This document shows positions 6,332 to 11,143 of a DNA stretch of 11,143 bases, one piece after another. The translations under genes were made by a program, and so were the position numbers. The first letter of the stretch is position 1; every line of letters starts with the position of its first letter. The notes beneath the pieces were generated by a model. It did no database searches. It saw only the letters and a list, made by a program, of their open reading frames with translations, and had not been told where the DNA came from. This DNA is from JBILCM01 sp044353165 (GTDB taxonomy: Bacteria; Bacillota; Bacilli; Paenibacillales; YIM-B00363): assembly GCA_044353165.1 (NCBI GenBank), contig JBILCM010000069.1:1-11143 (forward strand), written 5' to 3'.

Positions 6332-6410
6332 AACTGACACGTCGCAGCCATTCAGAGGAAGGCCAAGGCAAGTAGCACTTCGTGCTCCACTTCTCTCCGA
6401 CATGTCTGCA
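6332..6410 (-). repeat. Hairpin repeat B
   Basis: It holds the identical 27-base core (6367-6393) of repeat A, with flanks that resemble A on both sides (TTCAGAGGAAGGCC ahead, ACATGT behind). Its outer arms differ from those of A yet still pair: GACACGTCG (6336-6344) with CGACATGTC (6398-6406), 8 of 9 positions. The one mismatch becomes a G-U pair in RNA made from the minus strand, the direction of ssrA and the DUF3800 gene. Function unknown. Confidence 0.65.
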
Positions 6411-6470
6411 TTAATATATTATGTGTCTACATTGTTTATTATACTCCAAAACAACGATCTTATCAATAGA

Positions 6471-7181
6471 TTATAGAACGCTAACACCAGTCATTCTATA
6501 TAGTCGATGCGTTATTTTAGGCTTTAAGATTGAATAGAGCGCACTGTACTTCCTCACTTCAATCGGATTCTTTTTATGAGCAAACTCCATAAGTTTATAA
6601 TACTCAAGAAATAAATTTGCAACAAAGTCAACGGCTTGCAACAATCGATTATTTACATTTGGATCATACACAATTTTGAAATTGTTCCAACTGTAACTGG
6701 TATTCCATTCAGGATAATTAATACGTACAGAAAGATATTCGTGCAACCGACTCACGGAGTCAACACGACTAGGAGATCCATCGATTATCAAGTTAACATG
6801 CTTATCGCTAGCATCATATGGAATTGAAAGGCGCTTTACCACTTTACTCAGAAAGTAATTCTCACTTTGCTCTTTTCCTTTAGAAACAGCCCCTTTTACA
6901 AATGTTTTCTGATTACTAGTCACCAAACTTTTGTCAACTACTAAATAAGAAATTCTAACCGTGGAGAATCCTACGAGGCAATGAAAAACAGCTTCCATCT
7001 CCTGAAACGTGGCATCTTTCCCTTTTTTCTCACTGTAACCAGGGGAGTTGCTAAACCCACTGAAAATCGAATCTAGTGCACTGGCTAAACTTTTATCTTG
7101 ATTATACAGAGAAATACCAGCCCAAACATATACCTTTCCTTGACCTTGAATATTCCCTGAGTCATCCATGTAGATGTGCAT
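6471..7181 (-). CDS. DUF3800 domain protein
   Basis: Protein of 236 residues. It begins with the DUF3800 hallmark MHIYMDDSGN (D6, D7, G9), has a central LIIDGSPSR (D134) and a late LLQAVDFVANLF (Q182, D185), the three acidic patches that in this family are thought to form an RNase H-like metal site. No activity is proven for the family; its members are often found on mobile elements and near defence genes. The ATG at 7181 follows AAGGAG at 8 bases. It is the only gene between ssrA and the exact tail copy, so it is probably the cargo of the latest insertion. It is AT-rich compared with rnr and smpB, which supports transfer. Confidence 0.8.
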   Translation of the reverse strand: MHIYMDDSGNIQGQGKVYVWAGISLYNQDKSLASALDSIFSGFSNSPGYSEKKGKDATFQEMEAVFHCLVGFSTVRISYLVVDKSLVTSNQKTFVKGAVSKGKEQSENYFLSKVVKRLSIPYDASDKHVNLIIDGSPSRVDSVSRLHEYLSVRINYPEWNTSYSWNNFKIVYDPNVNNRLLQAVDFVANLFLEYYKLMEFAHKKNPIEVRKYSALYSILKPKITHRLYRMTGVSVL

Positions 7182-7220
7182 TATGTAAACTCCTTAATGT
7201 AGATATTTAAATTGAGTTAT

Positions 7221-7249
7221 TTGTATTGATTAAATTCGATAGAATACAA
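7221..7249. promoter_or_regulatory. Inverted repeat ahead of the DUF3800 gene
   Basis: Perfect 7-base arms TTGTATT (7221-7227) and AATACAA (7243-7249) are separated by 15 bases, about 40 bases ahead of the DUF3800 start. No convincing -10/-35 pair could be fixed in this AT-rich 160-base gap. A regulator binding site is possible. Confidence 0.3.
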
Positions 7250-7340
7250 CCTTTCCCTGCTTATATTTGAACGAACTATGTAGAGAAGATGATCTTGTAT
7301 TAAGAGCATGTAGAGCTTATCCTGCAGCTAAATGTCGATG

Positions 7341-7378
7341 AAAAGCAAAAATCCACAACCTCATGCGGTTGTGGATTT
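7341..7378 (-). terminator. Terminator of ssrA
   Basis: A 12-base-pair stem AAATCCACAACC (7349-7360), 6-base loop, GGTTGTGGATTT (7367-7378) begins 3 bases after the tmRNA CCA end and is followed on the minus strand by TTTTGCTTTT. It stops ssrA transcription before the DUF3800 gene, which therefore needs its own promoter. Confidence 0.9.
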
Positions 7379-7381
7379 ACA

Positions 7382-7747
7382 TGGTGGAGGCGAGGGGAGT
7401 CGAACCCCTGTCCGAAGATAACGCCACACAAGCGTCTACGGGTGTAGTCGCGGTTTTGATGTCATCCAGTCGACGCCCCGGAACCGGCTTCGCGCTGGAT
7501 CAGCCCGATTGTCTTCTTCCGTGAGACCCCAGGCGGAGACCTCACGGCGTATCCCACTAAGGTTGAGCCCCTATCCTAGCACATGGGCGATGCTAGGTAG
7601 AAGCACGCAAGCAGGTTATTAAGCTGCTAAAGCGTAAGAAGGTTGTGCTTTGCCATTTATTATGGCTTTCGCGTTGATGAAGCGGTCGCAACCCCGCTAC
7701 CCGCAGCTCATGCTCGAACTATCCCCGTCGAATCCAAGAACGCCCCC
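7382..7747 (-). ncRNA. ssrA: tmRNA (10Sa RNA)
   Basis: Together with SmpB, tmRNA rescues ribosomes stalled on broken mRNA and tags the product for proteolysis. The 5' end GGGGGCG (7741-7747) pairs with CGCCTCC (7386-7392) to make the acceptor stem, followed by A and an encoded CCA (7382-7384). The T-arm AGGGG-TTCGACT-CCCCT is complete. The total length of 366 bases is typical, and pseudoknot-like GC-rich stems fill 7460-7615. The tag frame starts at GGC (7652-7654) and reads GKAQPSYALAA followed by two TAA codons (7616-7621); the YALAA end is the standard degradation signal. It is preceded by its own promoter and lies downstream of smpB. The last 76 bases before the CCA are repeated exactly at 6105-6180. 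Confidence 0.97.
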
Positions 7748-7769
7748 GCAGTAAGAATGGTGCCAACTC

Positions 7770-7778
7770 ATTATATCA
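7770..7778 (-). promoter_or_regulatory. ssrA promoter, extended -10 type
   Basis: The minus strand shows TGATATAAT, an extended -10 (TG, one base, perfect TATAAT), about 22 bases ahead of the mature tmRNA 5' end. The expected -35 position is weak (TAGGCT). Transcription from here would leave a leader of about 16 bases, to be removed by RNase P. This allows ssrA to be made apart from smpB. Confidence 0.65.
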
Positions 7779-7849
7779 TGAACCGCTGCTCAAGCCTATG
7801 GAGAGCAGTGGGACTTGCACGGAATCAGAAGGGGTGATGCCATCATCGC

Positions 7850-8329
7850 CTAGCGTGCCACTTTCTGTCGTTCCTTCATTGCCCGCTGCATGTCGCGCTC
7901 AGCGTCTTTCTTGGCTGCCGATTCGCGCTTGTCATAATTTTTCTTCCCCTTGGCCAGACCGATCAACATCTTGGCAAAGCCGTTCTTGATATACACCTTC
8001 AGCGGTACAATCGTATACCCTTCTTGCTTCGACAATCCCAACAACTTCGTAATCTCTTTCTTGTGCATGAGCAGCTTGCGCGCACGCGTCGGGTCGGTCG
8101 GGTTGTAGCGATTGCCTTGCTCGAACGGTGAGATGTGCATGTTGTGGATGAACGCCTCACCGTTGCGGATCGTCGCGAAGCTGTCAGAGATGTTGGCTTT
8201 CCCTGTTCGCAATGACTTGATCTCGGTGCCGCTAAGCACAAGACCCGCCTCGTAAGTATCTTCAATATAATAATCATGCGACGCCTTACGATTCTGGGCC
8301 AATTGCTTGCCATCGCTCTTCTTTGCCAC
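7850..8329 (-). CDS. smpB: SsrA-binding protein SmpB
   Basis: Protein of 159 residues from the GTG at 8329. SmpB binds the tRNA-like part of tmRNA and brings it to the empty decoding site of stalled ribosomes. The diagnostic stretches are all present: LAQNRKASHDYYIEDTYEAG, GTEIKSLRTGKANISDSFAT, AFIHNMHISPFEQGNR, ARKLLMHKKEI and, at the C-terminus, GKKNYDKRES followed by a basic helix that ends in VAR and reaches into the mRNA channel. A GTG at 8338 is also in frame, but AAGG lies only 2 bases from it, whereas 8329 has the site at 11 bases and gives the usual beginning MAKKSDGK. The gene sits between rnr and ssrA, as in Bacillus. Confidence 0.96.
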   Translation of the reverse strand: MAKKSDGKQLAQNRKASHDYYIEDTYEAGLVLSGTEIKSLRTGKANISDSFATIRNGEAFIHNMHISPFEQGNRYNPTDPTRARKLLMHKKEITKLLGLSKQEGYTIVPLKVYIKNGFAKMLIGLAKGKKNYDKRESAAKKDAERDMQRAMKERQKVAR

Positions 8330-8442
8330 GCTTGCCACATCCTTGCAACAACGTTCACCGCATCTGGTGGAATACCATCATACCAACAGCGGTGGATGAA
8401 ATCAATGCTTTTTTGCCGGAACACCCGGGTTCGGGAACCCGT

Positions 8443-10968
8443 TTATTTGCGACGCTTCTTATGATGACGTTTGTTCGTTCCGAACACTTCACGGCGTGCA
8501 GGGGCGGGCGTCAGTTCGCCAGAAACTTCCGTGTTGGCCATGGCAAGGGATGGAGTTCGCTCCGTGGCACGCCCTGCTGTGCGTCCGGATGAACGGCCTG
8601 CAGCTGTGGTACCAGATTCCCCGGCCCCTTTCGCCACTGACGTTGAAGTTTTACCTTTCGCCCCAGCTGTGCGAGGCTTGAACTCCTCTTGTCTGCGTTT
8701 CTTCCGATTGGGCTTCTTCGCCTGGCTCAGCGGTCCGCGATCCCTGGGTCTCTCACCGGGGCGCGTCTTCGTATTCACAAGCCCGAAGTCGATCGTACGC
8801 TCATCGAGATTGACGCGAGCAACACGCACACGAATCTCATCGCCGATGCGGAACATGCGTGACGTCCGCTCCCCGATCAGCGCGAGCTGCATCTCATGAT
8901 AATGGTAGTAATCATCCGCCAAGTCACTGAGCCGGATCAAGCCTTCAACGGTATTCTCAAGCTCCACGAACATGCCGAAAGATGTCACGGACGAAATAAT
9001 TCCATCGAACTCTTCTCCGATCTTGTCCAGCATGAACTCGGCCTTCTTCAGCGCGTCTGTCTCCCGCTCCGCATCGACCGCGAGTCGCTCCCGATCCGAA
9101 GATTGCTGCGCGATGTCCGGCATCCGGCCAGCCAAATATTCCATCCGATGATCCGGCAACGCCCCTTGATTGATGAGCACTTCGCGAATGACCCGATGAA
9201 TGATCAAATCCGGGTACCGCCGAATCGGCGAGGTGAAATGCGAGTAATACTCCGCCGCCAACCCGAAGTGCCCGAGTGGTACCGCATCATACTTAGCCTG
9301 CTTCATCGACCGCAGCATCACCGTGGAGATGACCGTCTCTTCCTTCGTGCCTTTTATTTCCTCAAGCAACGTCTGCAGCGCGCGCGGGTGCACCGAATTG
9401 CCCTTGCCCCGGATCACATAACCGAAATTCGTGATGAACTGCATAAAATGCAGCAATTTCTCTTGATCCGGATCCTCATGAATACGATACAAGAAAGGCA
9501 CTTTCAACCAGTGAAAATGTTCCGCCACCGTCTCGTTCGCCGCCAGCATGAACTCTTCGATGATCATCTCGGCGATCGAGCGTGGTCGTTTCACAATCGC
9601 GGTAGGTTTCCCCTCCGCATCGACCAACACCTTCGATTCGGTGAAATCGAAGTCGATCGCGCCGCGGCGCATCCGCTTCTCCCGCAGAATGAGTGCTAGC
9701 GCCTTCATCTGCAAGAAGTCCGGGATGAGCGCGGCGTACCGCTCGAATACAGCCGCCTGATCCGTCACGGCAGATTGTTCCGTGTCAGCTTCAGCCGAAT
9801 CCATCAGCGGCGCAGGCTTGCCGTCATGCTCCACCAGAATACGCACATTCGTGTACGTCATGCGCTCCACCGTGCGAATGACCGATTGAAAAATTTCGTG
9901 CTTTACCATGCGCCCGGTCGAATCAATCTCCATCTCACACGACATCGTCAATCGATCCACTTGCGGGTTCAAGGAGCAGATGCCGTTCGAGAGCCGATGC
10001 GGCAACATCGGGATCACCCGATCCACCAAATAGACCGACGTACCGCGTTGGTACGCTTCTCGATCGAGCGCGGAACCTTCCCGCACGTAATACCCGACAT
10101 CGGCGATATGCACACCGAGTCGATAATTCCCATTCGAGAGTTGCTCCACATGGACAGCATCATCCAGATCCTTCGCATCTTCCCCGTCGATCGTCACAAT
10201 CCGCTTGTCACGCAGGTCGCGTCGACCGGCCAACTCTTCTTCGCGAATGGTGTCAGGCGCAGCTTCCGCCTCCGCCATGACCTCCTCCGGGAACGCCTCG
10301 GGCAAGCCGAACTTGCGGATAATTGCGAGAATATCGACGCCGGGATCGTCCTTGTGCCCGAGAATTTCGGTCACTTCCCCCTCCGCCGCTGCGCGCCCAT
10401 CGGGATATGTTACTAGCGTCACCACCACTTTCTGGCCGGTGACCGCTCCCTTGATCTTGTCCTGCGGGACGAAGATATCTTTCTGAATCCGCTTATCATC
10501 CGGGATGACGAACGCATAGGACTCATGGTTCTCGATCGTCCCCACCAACTGCTTATGCGCCCGCTTCACGATACGCGCGACTTCACCTTCGAGCCGCGTG
10601 CCGCCAGGCCCGCTCCGTCCGGTCACACGGCCGAGAATCGTATCGCCGTGCATGGCGCCCTTCAGATCATTCGCATGAATATAAATATCCGCGTGCTCTC
10701 GATCCTCCGGGATCAAGAACCCAAACCCCTTCGCATGCGCTTGCAATCGGCCGCGAATCAAGTTCATCCGCTCCGGTACGCCATAGCGGTTCGTCCGAGT
10801 ACGCACAATGTCCCCTTCATGCTCCATCTCATTAAGCATCTTGACGAGTGCCTTGAACGCTTCCGCACCTGCAACCGCATAATGACTTTCCAACTCTTGC
10901 ACCGTCATCGGCTTATAAGCCTCTTCACGCATATATGCCAACAATTGTTGTTTATCGATCGTCAACAT
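8443..10968 (-). CDS. rnr: Ribonuclease R
   Basis: Protein of 841 residues, a 3'-5' exoribonuclease that degrades structured RNA and, with SmpB-tmRNA, the faulty mRNA. A winged-helix-like start (1-65) is followed by two cold-shock OB domains (about 70-200, with GFGFLIPEDR and SYAFVIPDD), the RNB catalytic domain (about 245-600) with the metal-binding motif IDGEDAKDLDDAV (D261, D267, D269, D270), HFTSPIRRYPDLIIHR at 577-592, and an S1 domain (about 650-732, GEEFDGIISSVTSFGMFVEL). The last 108 residues are a low-complexity tail rich in K, R, T and G that ends HHKKRRK. The tail may help to bind structured RNA or ribosomes and makes the protein somewhat longer than Bacillus RNase R. The ATG at 10968 follows GAGGTG at 8 bases. 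A terminator divides it from secG, while smpB follows after 113 bases. Confidence 0.97.
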   Translation of the reverse strand: MLTIDKQQLLAYMREEAYKPMTVQELESHYAVAGAEAFKALVKMLNEMEHEGDIVRTRTNRYGVPERMNLIRGRLQAHAKGFGFLIPEDREHADIYIHANDLKGAMHGDTILGRVTGRSGPGGTRLEGEVARIVKRAHKQLVGTIENHESYAFVIPDDKRIQKDIFVPQDKIKGAVTGQKVVVTLVTYPDGRAAAEGEVTEILGHKDDPGVDILAIIRKFGLPEAFPEEVMAEAEAAPDTIREEELAGRRDLRDKRIVTIDGEDAKDLDDAVHVEQLSNGNYRLGVHIADVGYYVREGSALDREAYQRGTSVYLVDRVIPMLPHRLSNGICSLNPQVDRLTMSCEMEIDSTGRMVKHEIFQSVIRTVERMTYTNVRILVEHDGKPAPLMDSAEADTEQSAVTDQAAVFERYAALIPDFLQMKALALILREKRMRRGAIDFDFTESKVLVDAEGKPTAIVKRPRSIAEMIIEEFMLAANETVAEHFHWLKVPFLYRIHEDPDQEKLLHFMQFITNFGYVIRGKGNSVHPRALQTLLEEIKGTKEETVISTVMLRSMKQAKYDAVPLGHFGLAAEYYSHFTSPIRRYPDLIIHRVIREVLINQGALPDHRMEYLAGRMPDIAQQSSDRERLAVDAERETDALKKAEFMLDKIGEEFDGIISSVTSFGMFVELENTVEGLIRLSDLADDYYHYHEMQLALIGERTSRMFRIGDEIRVRVARVNLDERTIDFGLVNTKTRPGERPRDRGPLSQAKKPNRKKRRQEEFKPRTAGAKGKTSTSVAKGAGESGTTAAGRSSGRTAGRATERTPSLAMANTEVSGELTPAPARREVFGTNKRHHKKRRK

Positions 10969-11012
10969 GATTCACTCACCTCATTTTCATTCGTACCTAG
11001 TGTATCCCAATG

Positions 11013-11053
11013 CGGAAAAACAAAAACAGCAGGCGGCCGAAGTCACCTGCTGT
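11013..11053 (-). terminator. Terminator between secG and rnr
   Basis: Stem ACAGCAGG (11026-11033) with CCTGCTGT (11046-11053) and a 12-base loop, followed on the minus strand by TTTTGTTTTT. It ends the secG transcript 27 bases after the stop codon, so rnr either has its own promoter in the 44 bases that remain (TACACT at about 11000 is a weak -10 candidate) or depends on readthrough. Confidence 0.85.
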
Positions 11054-11080
11054 ATGTTCTCGTCGCTCTGGTTTCGATGC

Positions 11081-11143
11081 TCATGAACCTACGACGTAAC
11101 CAACCACAATGGTCAGAATGAAGAACCCTGTAGCCAACACCAT
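11081..11143 (-). CDS. secG: Protein translocase subunit SecG, C-terminal end only
   Basis: Twenty codons and a TGA are visible: MVLATGFFILTIVVGYVVGS, a hydrophobic segment that matches the second membrane helix and end of SecG (in Bacillus: RITVVLAVLFFVLTIALAYI). SecG is the small third subunit of the SecYEG membrane channel. The first methionine here is internal; the true start lies outside the window. The identification rests on this short hydrophobic end together with the conserved order secG - rnr - smpB - ssrA, which makes it likely. Confidence 0.75.
   Translation of the reverse strand: MVLATGFFILTIVVGYVVGS

Larger units (their letters stand above)
4024..7384. mobile_element. Composite island at the ssrA 3' end, built of remnants
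   Basis: The stretch starts directly after the tmRNA CCA end and holds two extra ssrA tails, a DUF3800 gene, two toxin-antitoxin modules and the remains of a third, all on the minus strand and more AT-rich than rnr or smpB. The 3' end of ssrA is a well-known target of tyrosine recombinases. No integrase, excisionase or transposase gene is visible, so the parts must have lost them or been moved by an enzyme encoded elsewhere. The left edge is uncertain: no further tail copy was found between 3964 and 4400, so it is placed at the end of the Doc remnant. Confidence 0.65.

Noticed and set aside
6046..6351. Minus-strand open frame of 101 codons
   Set aside because: It runs through the hairpin repeat and the ssrA tail copy, RNA-type sequence; the peptide has no family features.
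6221..6410. The two hairpin repeats as a short CRISPR array
   Set aside because: Only two copies, a long internally structured unit, and pairing outer arms; no cas genes or regular spacers.
8405..8450. GC-rich hairpin after rnr as a terminator
   Set aside because: The CGGGTT/AACCCG stem overlaps the stop region but is not followed by a T run on the minus strand.
8896..10416. Long plus-strand open frames of 267 and 213 codons opposite rnr
   Set aside because: Shadows of the GC-rich rnr gene; the proteins are rich in R, H and L without domains, while the minus-strand frame is unmistakable RNase R.
10525..11121. Plus-strand open frame of 198 codons
   Set aside because: Runs across the rnr start, a terminator and the secG end on the other strand; no ribosome site and no family features.

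Overview
The window reads as chromosomal DNA of a low-to-mid GC Firmicute, most likely Paenibacillaceae. The evidence is the Bacillus-type order secG - rnr - smpB - ssrA, strong AGGAGG-type ribosome sites, TATAAT -10 boxes and many GTG starts. Nearly everything is on the minus strand; the one clear plus-strand gene is an AraC-type regulator.

Right side (about 7380-11143, minus): the conserved RNA quality-control block. The 3' end of secG is followed by a terminator, then rnr (RNase R), smpB and the tmRNA gene ssrA, which has its own extended -10 promoter and terminator. These parts act together in trans-translation: SmpB and tmRNA free stalled ribosomes and add the tag GKAQPSYALAA, and RNase R degrades the faulty mRNA.

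Middle (about 4020-7384): an AT-rich, accessory-looking region downstream of the ssrA 3' end. It is punctuated by further copies of the ssrA tail in the same orientation. The first copy (6105-6180) is identical to the real tail over 76 of 76 bases and has its own terminator. The second (5173-5245) is diverged, 58 of 73 by hand count. The intervals hold a DUF3800 protein (6471-7181), two related hairpin repeats (6221-6410), an intact AbrB-like/Doc-like toxin-antitoxin pair (5271-5953), a HEPN-MNT pair whose HEPN gene carries three in-frame stops (4703-5110) while the MNT antitoxin is intact (4398-4727), and deleted remnants of a second AbrB-Doc pair (4024-4405). Damage increases with distance from ssrA, as expected if small elements were inserted one after another at the same ssrA attachment site. 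No integrase lies in the window, so mobility is inferred from the repeats.

Left side (1-3963): a type I sulfatase with a divergent AraC-family regulator looks like a small catabolic unit for a sulfated substrate. Next to it, a MerR-family regulator is followed, 3 bases after its stop, by a VIT-vWA domain protein that runs off the window edge. The MerR gene has a good promoter with a TTACGTAA palindrome in its spacer, and a bidirectional-looking hairpin separates it from the sulfatase gene.

The most unusual content is the repeated ssrA tails with toxin-antitoxin cargo in graded decay, and the paired hairpin repeats beside the younger tail copy.
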